Below are positions 35,049 to 42,848 of a stretch of DNA of 64,000 nucleotides, piece after piece (the stretch's first letter is position 1; every line of letters begins with the position of its first letter). The notes beneath the pieces are model-generated. The model ran no database searches. It was given only the letters and a program-made list of their open reading frames with translations, and was not told where the DNA came from. The stretch lies in NCBI RefSeq assembly GCF_001577365.1, contig NZ_CP014513.1:2170001-2234000 (forward strand), read 5' to 3'. Made by a program: the position numbers and the translations under genes. Origin of the DNA: Frondihabitans sp. PAMC 28766 (lineage in GTDB: Bacteria > Actinomycetota > Actinomycetes > Actinomycetales > Microbacteriaceae).

Positions 35049-36239
35049 CTAGTCCCAGATACTGATCCAGTCGATGTCGAGGTGGCCGGAGGTGTTCTTC
35101 GGCACGGTGCCCTCGCCGATGAAGGTCTCGGCCTGCAGCGTCACGCGCATCGCCGTCGTGGGCACCGCGTTGGTGACGGTCGAGACGAGCTGGCCGTCCC
35201 AGTAGAAGCGCACCGCGTTCTTGTCCCACTCCGTGGTGGCGACGTGGTAGCCGGTGGTGTTGCTGTCGGCGAACATCTCGGTGGCGGGCATGAAGTGCAT
35301 GCTGCCGTTCGCGAAGGTGCCGGGCATCGCCGAGGCCGGGCGCGGGGTCGCGCCGAGGTCGGCCTCGGGCCAGTCGATCTCGCCCTCGTTCCAGTTGTCG
35401 TCCTCCGGCCAGAACATGCCGACGAACTTGTAGCCGAGGGTCGAGTCGGCCTTGAACCGGATCGAGACGCGGCCCGTCACGTGCGGGGCGTAGTCGTCGG
35501 GCATGACGGCGGCCACCAGCGGCTGGTCGTTCTCGGAGTGCAGGTAGAAGTCGAGGTTGCCGTTCGAGACGCTGAGCACCTTGTCGGGGGCGTAGAGGCC
35601 CTGGCCGGAGGTGTCCTTGAACCCACTGTAGGTGGCCATGGTCGGGTACTTCTGCGTGAAGGTGCCGAGAGGCGCGTCGGTGTCGAAGTTTTGCGCGTAG
35701 GTCTGGTGCCATGTACGGCCGTTGGAGACGACGTCGCCGACCGGCATCGCAGCGTCAGGGGTGGTCGGGGTGAGGAGGTTCGTGGCCGAGACGGGCGTGA
35801 CCTGCTTGGCGGCGGCTGTCTTCTCGGCGGCGGCTTTGGCGGCTGCTGCCGCGGCCGCTGCGGCTTTCGCCTTCGCGGCTGCGGCGGCCGCGGCCTTCGC
35901 CTTCGCGGCGGCCGCTGCTTTGGCCGCTGCCTCGGCCTTGGCCTTCGCCGCGGCCGCGGCCTTCGCTTTGGCGGCCGCTGCGGCTTTGGCGCGGGCCTGG
36001 GCGGCGGCTTTGGCCTTCGCGGCGGCAACGGCTTTGGCCTTCGCTGCGGCAGCGGCGCGAGCACGAGCGGCAGCCGCGGCCTTGACCTGCGCGGCAGTCG
36101 GGTGGGCCGCGGTCAGCTGGATGCTATGGGTCGTCGCGCTGCGGGCGGGCGCCGCGGAGGCAGGCCCGGCCTGGCCGGCCACGACGAGCCCGGCGATGAT
36201 GGCGACGACCGCTGCGGTCGAACGGAATGAGACGTTCAC
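35049..36239 (-). CDS. Secreted glycoside hydrolase family 16 (beta-glucanase-like) with Ala/Lys-rich linker
   Basis: The 396-residue protein has, from GTG 36239 (GGGAG six bases before), a signal peptide ending near ASA/APA. Then comes an extended Ala/Lys/Arg-rich helical stretch of about 115 residues made of AKA-type repeats, then a GH16 domain from about residue 160. The catalytic segment NEGEIDWPEAD fits the GH16 E-[IL]-D-x-x-E motif. GH16 enzymes cut beta-1,3(4)-glucans, carrageenan-like or related glycans; a laminarinase or lichenase role is likely. The helical linker may let it cross the cell wall. A structured 330-bp block lies upstream. Confidence 0.85.
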   Translation of the reverse strand: MNVSFRSTAAVVAIIAGLVVAGQAGPASAAPARSATTHSIQLTAAHPTAAQVKAAAAARARAAAAAKAKAVAAAKAKAAAQARAKAAAAAKAKAAAAAKAKAEAAAKAAAAAKAKAAAAAAAKAKAAAAAAAAAKAAAEKTAAAKQVTPVSATNLLTPTTPDAAMPVGDVVSNGRTWHQTYAQNFDTDAPLGTFTQKYPTMATYSGFKDTSGQGLYAPDKVLSVSNGNLDFYLHSENDQPLVAAVMPDDYAPHVTGRVSIRFKADSTLGYKFVGMFWPEDDNWNEGEIDWPEADLGATPRPASAMPGTFANGSMHFMPATEMFADSNTTGYHVATTEWDKNAVRFYWDGQLVSTVTNAVPTTAMRVTLQAETFIGEGTVPKNTSGHLDIDWISIWD

Positions 36240-36256
36240 TAGTGCTCCCTCAAGCT

Positions 36257-36467
36257 GCGTCCACCTCCCCGAGAGGTGGATCGTCACGAGGGACGCGAAG
36301 GCAGAAGCGGTCACCGGATGGCAGGGGCAACGCCCCGACGTCGTGCCGACGTCTGCCGTGTCCACCGTCGCCTTGCGGCGTCCGAATCGGTGGTTCCGGT
36401 GACTGCTTCTTCCCGTTTGTGCAGTGAGGCTCCCGGGGTGACCCGAACACCCTGGAGGCCTCGCTGC
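36257..36467. ncRNA. Multibranched structured RNA candidate in the GH16 upstream region (strand undecided)
   Basis: Complementary segments nest into a compact fold. A 16-bp helix pairs 36303-36318 with 36395-36410. Inside it one arm is 36320-36323/36354-36357 enclosing hairpins 36324-36328/36332-36336 and 36337-36343/36347-36353; another is 36362-36367/36388-36393 enclosing 36369-36372/36377-36380. Beside it stand a 20-bp hairpin (36421-36440 with 36448-36467) and a domain 36257-36297. On the plus strand the mismatches become G-U pairs, favouring a plus-strand RNA. On the minus strand the block is the GH16 leader and one loop is a GCAA tetraloop. No known riboswitch consensus was matched by eye. 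Confidence 0.6.
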
Positions 36468-36572
36468 GTGCTTCCCTCAGCATCAAGAGTTCCACGTCGG
36501 GGGTACACGGCACAGTCCCCAACGGGGGTGTCGGCACAAGTGCGGACACGATTCGGGGTACGCCCGCTCGAT

Positions 36573-37415
36573 CTAGCGCGGAGGTCGGGTGACGGCGCGG
36601 TGCAGCTCGTCGGCGTTCTCGGCCAGCCAGCACTGCCGGCGCAGGATCTTGTCGCCGACGCCCTCGTCCCACATCCGCCGCCAGCCGCCGCCGAGGGTGT
36701 CGGCGCGGTGGCGCATCGACCACCATGAGCGGTCGGCGATGTTCTGCGAGGTGCCCACGAGCCGGCTTCGCGACGCGGCGTAAAGCCCGTAGGCATCGAC
36801 GATCAGAGCGCCCCGGGCGCAGGGGTCGGCATCGCGCAGCGCCTCCTCGCGATCGCCCGGCGGCATCCACGGCGCCCACCAGAGCAACACGTTCGAGACC
36901 TCTTCGGCCCGGGTGGCGGGGCGCGCGAGATCGAAGTCGATGAGCGACGCGGCCCGGCCATCTCGGAAGACGACGTTCTCGGGCGTCACGTCGAGGTGCC
37001 CCACCAGCTCGGGGGCTCCGGCTGTGCGGGGAGGTTGACCCGCAGGATCCTGCGGCGTCAGTTCGTGGGCCCAGCCCGGCACCCCGAGACCCGCGACGGC
37101 GTCGTCGTACCGCCGCACGAGTCGCGCCACGCTCGCCGCCCGCTCGTCATCGGCCACCCACGCCGGCCAGGGGCGGATGGCCACCTCGCCCGGCACGAAG
37201 GTGAGCACGTCCCGCCCGTCGTCGTCGATGCCGAGGTGCCGCGGCGCGCCGTCGAACCCCTGCGCCGCGAGGTGTCGCAGCAGTCGCTCGACCCCGGCCG
37301 AGGCGGGGCCGTGCGGCCGCCGCACCGTGTCGCCGCGCCTCACGAGCCCCTCCGTGACGTCCCCGCCGAGTAGCGGCGTCTCGGCGGCTCGCGGCTCGGG
37401 CTCGACGTAGCGCAT
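36573..37415 (-). CDS. Phosphotransferase family protein (APH/choline kinase fold)
   Basis: The 280-residue protein (from ATG 37415) has the kinase-like fold of aminoglycoside phosphotransferases: the catalytic segment GHLDVTPENVVF (H-x-D-x4-N) and the metal-binding LIDFDLA. These proteins phosphorylate small hydroxylated or aminated molecules. The N-lobe is short. Nothing nearby points to a substrate; antibiotic resistance should not be assumed. The upstream in-frame extension is not protein-like, so the ATG at 37415 is preferred. Confidence 0.85.
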   Translation of the reverse strand: MRYVEPEPRAAETPLLGGDVTEGLVRRGDTVRRPHGPASAGVERLLRHLAAQGFDGAPRHLGIDDDGRDVLTFVPGEVAIRPWPAWVADDERAASVARLVRRYDDAVAGLGVPGWAHELTPQDPAGQPPRTAGAPELVGHLDVTPENVVFRDGRAASLIDFDLARPATRAEEVSNVLLWWAPWMPPGDREEALRDADPCARGALIVDAYGLYAASRSRLVGTSQNIADRSWWSMRHRADTLGGGWRRMWDEGVGDKILRRQCWLAENADELHRAVTRPPR

Positions 37416-37460
37416 GCGCCCATCCTGCCGGGCCGAGGGGGGAGTTTCTTCTGAGAGCTC

Positions 37461-37498
37461 GACTTCAGGTGCGCCTGAATTCAGGCAGAACTGAAGTC
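37461..37498 (+). promoter_or_regulatory. Nested palindromic operator upstream of the MarR regulator
   Basis: A perfect 12-bp palindrome CCTGAATTCAGG (37474-37485) sits inside a larger inverted repeat, GACTTCAG (37461-37468) with CTGAAGTC (37491-37498). TTCAGG-type half-sites occur four times. MarR dimers bind 16-20 bp palindromes, and tandem sites like this suggest two bound dimers and autorepression. It lies between the divergent phosphotransferase and the MarR gene and could control both. Confidence 0.7.
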
Positions 37499-37570
37499 GA
37501 CTCCATGACAAAGGTTTCTCCCGCCTGCACAGAGTTTGCAAATAGATTCCGTGGAAGAGACATTTGTGGA

Positions 37571-38071
37571 ATGCAAAACGATGAGGGCGATCTGCCGGCC
37601 GTGTTCAGCGACCTCGTGCGGGCGCAGATCGAGCTGTGGAACGGCATCGATGCCGACCTCCGCGAGAGGGCGGGGCTCTCGCTCGCCAGCGTCGAGTCGC
37701 TGCGCGCCATCGAGACGCGACTGCGCGCCCGCGCCGGTGCCGGCGCTGCCGGCGTCGGCGTTGCCGGCGTCGGCGTTGCCGGCACGTGCCGCGTCAACGA
37801 CATCGCGGCCGACCTCGTGATCACGGTCGGCGGCGCGAGCAAGATCGTCGACCGCCTCGAGTCGGCCGGGCTCGTCGCGCGCCGGGCTAATCCCGACGAC
37901 CGGCGCTCGTCTCTCGTCGAACTGACCGAAGCGGGCCGCGCCGAGCTGGTGCGGGCGGGAAGCGCTTTCGACGACGCCCTGCAGCGCCGACTGGGCGACC
38001 GCCTCGACGCCGCCACCCTCGCTCAGCTGGCGCGAGCGCTCCGCATCCTGCGCTCGCCGTCCGTGCGCTAG
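37571..38071 (+). CDS. MarR family transcriptional regulator
   Basis: The 166-residue winged-helix regulator (from ATG 37571) begins with an N-terminal dimer helix (LPAVFSDLVRAQIELW). The recognition region (RVNDIAADLVITVGGASKIVDRLESAGLVARR) is followed by the DDRRSS wing and a C-terminal dimer helix. Two in-frame upstream starts (37469, 37505) would add up to 34 residues that are not MarR-like and overlap the operator; the shorter start is preferred but not proven. An unusual Gly/Ala/Val repeat sits just before the recognition region (separate entry). The quinone oxidoreductase gene follows by about 100 bp. Confidence 0.88.
   Translation: MQNDEGDLPAVFSDLVRAQIELWNGIDADLRERAGLSLASVESLRAIETRLRARAGAGAAGVGVAGVGVAGTCRVNDIAADLVITVGGASKIVDRLESAGLVARRANPDDRRSSLVELTEAGRAELVRAGSAFDDALQRRLGDRLDAATLAQLARALRILRSPSVR
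37748..37777 (+). repeat. 15-bp in-frame tandem repeat inside the MarR gene
   Basis: Two perfect 15-bp units (GCCGGCGTCGGCGTT at 37748 and 37763), with partial units on both sides, encode an Ala/Gly/Val run. It extends the loop before the DNA-recognition helices of the MarR protein. Confidence 0.9.
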
Positions 38072-38167
38072 ACCTCGCCTCCCGACACCGCAACGGACCC
38101 AGGACCACCGCGGTGTCCGATCGCGAGGGTCGCCCCGCACGACCCGCTCCAACTCGAAAGGAACACC

Positions 38168-39160
38168 ATGCCCACGAACACCATGCGAGCCGCCGTGCTC
38201 GACGCCCCCGGCACCGAAGACGCACCCGGGGCTCTCACCCTGCGCGACGTGCCCGTCCCGGATGCCGAACGAGGGCGCGTGCTGATCCGCGTGCGCGCAT
38301 TCGGGCTCAACCGCTCCGAGCTGCACACGCGCATGGGGCTCGCCGACGGCGTGACGTTCCCTCGCATCCTGGGCATCGAGGCCACGGGCGAGGTCGTCGA
38401 GGCTCCCGGCGGCGAGTTCGAGCCGGGCCAGCAGGTCGTGGCGATGATGGGCGGCATGGGTCGCACCTACGACGGCGGCTACGCCGAGTACACCTCCGTG
38501 CCGGTGAGCCAGGTGATCCCCTTCACGAGCGACCTGCCGTGGTCGACGCTCGGGGCGGTCGGCGAGATGCTGCAGACGGCCTACGGTTCGCTCACGGTGG
38601 GGATGGACGCGCAGCCCAGGTCGTCGATCCTCGTCCGCGGAGGCACGTCGAGCATCGGCATGGCGGCGGCTGTGCTCGCGAAACAGCAGGGGATGACGGT
38701 GTTCTCGACGACCCGCAACCCCGCCAAGGCCGACTCGCTCACCGCGATCGGCGTCGACCACGTGCTCGTCGACGACGGCGACGTGGCCTCGCAGGTGCGC
38801 CGGATCCTGCCCGACGGCGTCGGAAGCGCCCTCGAGCTGATCGGCACGCCCACGCTGCCCGACACTCTGCGGGCCACCGGCTATCACGGCACGGTCTGCT
38901 TCACCGGCATGCTCTCGAACGAGTGGACGATCCCCGACTTCTACCCGAACGGCTACCTGCCGCGCGGAGTGCGGCTCGCCGGCTACGCGGGCGACGCCAG
39001 TGACCTGCCGGCCGACGTGCTGCAGGGCTTCCTCGACGCCGTGGCCGCGGGCCGTGCCGCGGTGCCGATCCAGAAGGTCTTCACCCTCGACGAGATCGAT
39101 GCGGCGCAGGATGCCATGATCGACGGGGGCGGGGCAGGCAAGCTCGTCGTCACGACGTGA
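38168..39160 (+). CDS. Zinc-independent MDR-type NADPH:quinone oxidoreductase family protein
   Basis: The 330-residue protein has an N-terminal GroES-like fold (LIRVRAFGLNRSELHTRMG, GIEATGEVVEA) and a Rossmann domain (VRGGTSSIGMAAAVLAKQQG, the NADPH loop). The zinc ligands of alcohol dehydrogenases are absent, placing it with quinone or enone reductases. It probably reduces quinones or electrophilic carbonyls. Start ATG 38168 with GAAAGGAA before. The MarR regulator upstream on the same strand likely controls it in response to a quinone- or aldehyde-like signal. Its stop codon sits in a 29-bp tandem repeat. Confidence 0.9.
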   Translation: MPTNTMRAAVLDAPGTEDAPGALTLRDVPVPDAERGRVLIRVRAFGLNRSELHTRMGLADGVTFPRILGIEATGEVVEAPGGEFEPGQQVVAMMGGMGRTYDGGYAEYTSVPVSQVIPFTSDLPWSTLGAVGEMLQTAYGSLTVGMDAQPRSSILVRGGTSSIGMAAAVLAKQQGMTVFSTTRNPAKADSLTAIGVDHVLVDDGDVASQVRRILPDGVGSALELIGTPTLPDTLRATGYHGTVCFTGMLSNEWTIPDFYPNGYLPRGVRLAGYAGDASDLPADVLQGFLDAVAAGRAAVPIQKVFTLDEIDAAQDAMIDGGGAGKLVVTT

Positions 39161-39266
39161 CGAGCGATGGGCGCAGGGTCACGACGTGACGAGCGATGGG
39201 CGCAGGGTCACGACGTGACGAGCGATGGGCGCAGGGTCACGACGTGACGAGCGATGGGCGCAGGGT
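39151..39266. repeat. 29-bp tandem repeat spanning the oxidoreductase stop codon, four identical units
   Basis: Four units at 39151, 39180, 39209 and 39238 are identical across all 29 positions. The first contains the TGA stop (39158-39160) of the oxidoreductase. The array ends 33 bp before the stop of the convergent lectin-like gene. Confidence 0.95.
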
Positions 39267-39298
39267 CGTCACCTAGGTCTTCGAAGCCTGCAGCACAG

Positions 39299-40695
39299 CT
39301 ACCGCGGCGTCACCGCGATGTCCCGCCACGTCGCAGTGGTGCCGACAGTGCGCGCGGCGACGGCCCCGGTCGTCTGGCAGGACGTCGTGTCGGTGCCCGA
39401 GGCGATCGTCAGGGTCGAGCCGGTCTTCAGCTGGGCCGTCGCGGTGATCGTGCACCCGACGGCCTCGACCGTGAGGTGGTACCAGGTGTTCGTGTCGAGC
39501 GTCGCGGGCAGCGGCGCCGTGGCCAGGACGTTCGCCGTGCCGCCGCTGATGTCGACGAGGCTCAGAGTCGTCGACGAGAGCCCGGCGTAATAGCCCGTGC
39601 CTGCGTTGAGACCGGTCGCCGGGTTGGCGACCCGCACCATGAAGCCTGCGCTCGTCGTCGTGGTCGCCGACGAGTTCAGCTCGACGTCGCCGGTCAGCGA
39701 ATAGTTGCCCCAGGTCGACAGCCCCATCACCGACTTCTCGCCCTGCCCGCCGGTCGTGTCGGAGTAGGTCTCGTTGGTCGAGTTGGCCGACCAGGTGCCG
39801 CCGTAGACGGTCTGCCCGCTCGTCGGCGTCGCGATGTTCGCGAACGGCGCGAGGTAGGTCGCGACGGCCGTCGACGTCGTGCCGCCGGCCGTCGCGGTGA
39901 CGTTGCGGAAACTCGCCGTCGACCCGTAGTCGCGCACGCCGATGGCGCCCGAGGTGGGGCAGCCGGTGTCGGTGTAGGTCAGTGTGGTCGGGGTCGTCGT
40001 GATCAAGCCGCCGACCTGGGTGACCGACGCCGTGATGACGCAGCCCACGACCTGCACGGTGAGGTGGTACCAGGTGTTCGTCGCCGGCAGGTACGTCGCG
40101 CTCTTCAGCGCCGCATAGCCGTTGTTCTCGCGGCCGAGAGTCAAGGTGCCCGACGTGTAGAGGCCGAGGTAGTAGCCGTTCAGCGTGTCGGCGCCGACGC
40201 CGGGGTTCTGCGCTCGGAAGACGAGACCGGCCTGCGTGCCCGACGTGATCTTGACGTCGCCCTGCAGGGTGTAGTCAGTCCAGCTCGTCTGCCCCGAGAC
40301 GGCCTTGTTGCCGGTGCCGCCGCCGGCCGACTCGGTGTACGTCGCCCCCGAGGCGGCCGCAGCAGTCGTCCAGGTGCCGCCGTAGTCGTTCCAGCCGAGG
40401 TCGCTGCCGGCCCACGAGTCGTCGAACGGCAGCACCCGCGCGACGGGCTGAAATTGGGCGCGGTCGACGCCTTGTCCGTGCTGTTCGAGATCACGGCGCT
40501 GAAACCCGATGAGGTTCCCGGCGTGACCGCAGCCGTCACGACGATGGCGGCGAGCAGCAGGATGCCGCTGATCCAGGCGGCGCGTCGCCGACCGACCGGT
40601 AGCCGGACGGAGCGGGGTCGCAGGAGGCCACGGGCTCGCCGAAAACCCGCTGGGCGCCTTCCGGTGCCGTGCGGCGTCGTCTCCTGATCCGACAC
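39299..40695 (-). CDS. Membrane-anchored two-domain lectin/LamG-like surface protein, single-base frameshift
   Basis: From GTG 40695 (AGGAG before) the protein has a basic N-terminus and one membrane segment (WISGILLLAAIVVTAA, about residues 40-60), then STAPNF. There the frame changes near 40446-40456, and the homologous reading continues in the next frame as PVARVLPFDDSW... to 39299. Two tandem beta-sandwich repeats of about 190 residues follow, each with NTWYHLTV(Q/E)xVGCxITA and a SGxIGVRD/GAVAAR-type strand. These resemble concanavalin-like lectin or LamG domains on secreted glycan-binding proteins. Restored length is about 466 residues. It may bind plant or wall polysaccharide along with the GH16 and GH6 enzymes. 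Confidence 0.7.
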
Positions 40696-40755
40696 GCCAG
40701 TCTCCTGATCGCGATGTGGTGACCGGAGCGGCTGGTGGGGCCGCCCGGTTCGACC

Positions 40756-41130
40756 TCACTCTAACCGGTGGGGTGCATCCGTTCGCGAGACAGCAGCGCG
40801 TATCCGCGTCACGCCGACCTCGAAGGTGTCCGGCTGGTCGTCGAGGCGGTGCAGCGCCACGACGCCGACGAGCGCGCCCGTGGAGTCACCCGCGCTGGTC
40901 TCGTGCAGGGCCAGCTGCGGCCACGCGCCGGGGGAGGGGAGACGGCCGTCGGCCTGCGCGGCGAGCAGCCGCTCGGCATCGTCCGTCGAGTAGCCGGCGG
41001 ACCATGACTGGCAGCGGGCCGCCTCGGCATCCTGCCGGTCCGCGACGAACGCCGGAATGTCGACCGCCGTCAACGGCTCGAGGGTGAGGCGATCGGTGGT
41101 GAGCGACACTGCTCCCGAGGGCGGAGACAT
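40756..41130 (-). pseudogene. GNAT-family N-acetyltransferase, 5' half only
   Basis: From ATG 41130 the frame encodes a RimJ/RimL-like GNAT N-terminus (LTTDRLTLEPLTAVDIPAFV, LHETSAGDSTGALVGVVALHRLDD, TFEVGVT). After the beta-4 strand it runs into a short unrelated tail and stops at 40756. The acetyl-CoA-binding motif (R/Q-x-x-G-x-G/A) that should follow is absent. At 124 residues it is about two thirds of normal length. The 3' part appears to have been replaced by the region upstream of the lectin-like gene. Confidence 0.65.
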
Positions 41131-41175
41131 GCGTCGAGACCAGCGCTGGGCGAGCTCGGTGCCGGCCCTCGCTAT

Positions 41176-41194
41176 GCTCGGTGCCACACCGAGC
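41176..41194 (+). promoter_or_regulatory. Perfect hairpin directly upstream of the aspA ribosome binding site
   Basis: GCTCGGTG pairs with CACCGAGC (8 bp, 3-base loop) and is followed by AAGGAGG at 41196-41202 and GTG 41207. It could affect translation of aspA or be part of the operator. Sequence feature only. Confidence 0.55.
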
Positions 41195-41206
41195 AAGGAG
41201 GCCCAC

Positions 41207-42742
41207 GTGGCAGAAGAGACGACGGCGATCCCGTCAGTCACCCCGACCGCAGACCGACCGGCGACGAGACGGGAGACCGACTCGCTCGGCTCCCGCGACG
41301 TGCCATCCGACGCCTACTGGGGCATCCACACGCTGAGGGCGATCGAGAACTTCCCGATCGCCAACCGGCCCATCTCGGTCTACTCCGACCTGGTCATCGC
41401 GCTCGCCGTGGTCAAGCAGGCGGCGGCTCGGGCCAACGTCGAGATCGGCGTGCTCGACCCCCGCAAGGCTCACGCCATCGAGGCCTCCTGCGAAGAGATC
41501 CGCGGCGGGGCGCTCCACGACGAGTTCCGCGTCGGGGTGATGCAGGGCGGTGCGGGCACCAGCACCAACATGAACAGCAACGAGGTCATCGCCAACCGGG
41601 CTCTCGAGATCCTGGGCCACGAGCGCGGGCAGTACGAGTTCCTGCACCCCATCGACGACGTCAATCGCAGCCAGTCGACCAACGACACCTACCCGACGGC
41701 CATCAAGCTCGCGATGTCGCTCGCGCTGGCCCGGCTCGTCGACGAGCTGGGACGCCTGGCCGACGCCTTCGGGGTCAAGGGCCTCGAGTTCCGCGACGTG
41801 CTGAAGGTGGGCCGCACCCAGCTGCAGGACGCCGTGCCCATGACCCTGGGCCAGGAGTTCACCGGTTTCGCCCACACCCTCGGCGAAGACCAGCAGCGCC
41901 TCCGCGACACCCTGCCGCTGCTCGCCGAGATCAACCTCGGCGCGACCGCCATCGGCACCGGCATCACGGCCGACCCGAAGTACGCCGAGGCCGTGAGGCG
42001 GCACCTCAGCGACCTGTCGGGCATTGAGATGGTCACCGCACCCGACCTCATCGAGGCCACCAGCGACGCCGGCGTCTACATGACCGTGTCGGGTGCGCTC
42101 AAGCGCAGCGCCATCAAGCTCTCGAAGATCTGCAACGATCTGCGGCTGCTCTCGTCGGGCCCGCAGGCCGGCTTCGGCGAGATCACGCTGCCGCCGCGGC
42201 AGGCCGGCTCGTCGATCATGCCGGGCAAGGTCAACCCGGTCATCCCCGAGGTCGTCAACCAGGTCGCCTTCGCAATCGCCGGCGCCGACGTGACGGTCAC
42301 CATGGCCGCCGAGGCGGGCCAGCTGCAGCTCAACGCGTTCGAGCCGGTGATCGCGAACTCAGTGCTGCAGAGCATCCAGTGGCTCACGCGATCCTGCGAG
42401 ACCCTGCGCGTCAACTGCGTCGACGGCATCCAGGCCAACACCGCCCGCCTCGCGCAGCAGGTCGAGACGAACATCGGCGTCGTGACCGCCCTCACGCCGT
42501 ACATCGGCTACGCTGCGGCGGCGTCGATCGCGCACACGGCCCTCGCCACGGAGACCTCGATCGCCACCCTGGTAGTCGCCGCGGGTCTCATGAGCGAAGA
42601 GCAGGTCGAGCACGTGCTCTCGCCCGCGCGCCTCTCGGGGCTCGAGGCGATCACCTCGTCGATCCCCGTCGTCACGGCCGAGCAGATCACGGCGCACCTG
42701 GCGTCGCTCGACGCCGCGCACGCCGACGAGACGACCGGCTGA
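41207..42742 (+). CDS. aspA: Aspartate ammonia-lyase (fumarase/aspartase superfamily)
   Basis: The 511-residue protein has the superfamily signature G334-S-S-I-M-P-G-K-V-N343, the substrate-binding GGAGTSTNMNSNEV segment and NRSQSTNDTYPTA. It releases ammonia from L-aspartate to give fumarate. Aspartase is favoured over fumarase by the leading RDVPSDAYWGIHTLRAIENFPI pattern and by INLGATAIGTGI. Start GTG 41207 has AAGGAGG five bases before. A long perfect hairpin lies just after the stop. Confidence 0.9.
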   Translation: MAEETTAIPSVTPTADRPATRRETDSLGSRDVPSDAYWGIHTLRAIENFPIANRPISVYSDLVIALAVVKQAAARANVEIGVLDPRKAHAIEASCEEIRGGALHDEFRVGVMQGGAGTSTNMNSNEVIANRALEILGHERGQYEFLHPIDDVNRSQSTNDTYPTAIKLAMSLALARLVDELGRLADAFGVKGLEFRDVLKVGRTQLQDAVPMTLGQEFTGFAHTLGEDQQRLRDTLPLLAEINLGATAIGTGITADPKYAEAVRRHLSDLSGIEMVTAPDLIEATSDAGVYMTVSGALKRSAIKLSKICNDLRLLSSGPQAGFGEITLPPRQAGSSIMPGKVNPVIPEVVNQVAFAIAGADVTVTMAAEAGQLQLNAFEPVIANSVLQSIQWLTRSCETLRVNCVDGIQANTARLAQQVETNIGVVTALTPYIGYAAAASIAHTALATETSIATLVVAAGLMSEEQVEHVLSPARLSGLEAITSSIPVVTAEQITAHLASLDAAHADETTG

Positions 42743-42749
42743 ATTCATA

Positions 42750-42802
42750 CTCGCTCCGCGAGCCAGGAGGCGCGGAGAGCGCCTCCTGGCTCGCGGAGCG
42801 AG
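42750..42802. terminator. 24-bp perfect inverted repeat between convergent genes
   Basis: Arms 42750-42773 and 42779-42802 are perfectly complementary with a five-base loop (GGAGA). It lies between aspA and the convergent brkB stops. There is no T tract, so if it is a terminator it is bidirectional and factor-assisted; a small palindromic repeat element is the alternative. Confidence 0.7.
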
Positions 42803-42848
42803 GCGGCTGCGCCGATCCTCCGAGGCCATGCTCTGTGGACAGGCCAGC

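Noticed and set aside
36257..36467. c-di-AMP (ydaO), c-di-GMP or cobalamin riboswitch
   Set aside because: The conserved sequence blocks of these classes were not found; only structure, not consensus, is visible.
36573..37415. Aminoglycoside resistance gene
   Set aside because: The fold is shared by many metabolic kinases; nothing in motif or context supports antibiotic substrates.
39151..39266. CRISPR array
   Set aside because: The 29-bp units are directly adjacent with no spacers; it is a simple tandem repeat.
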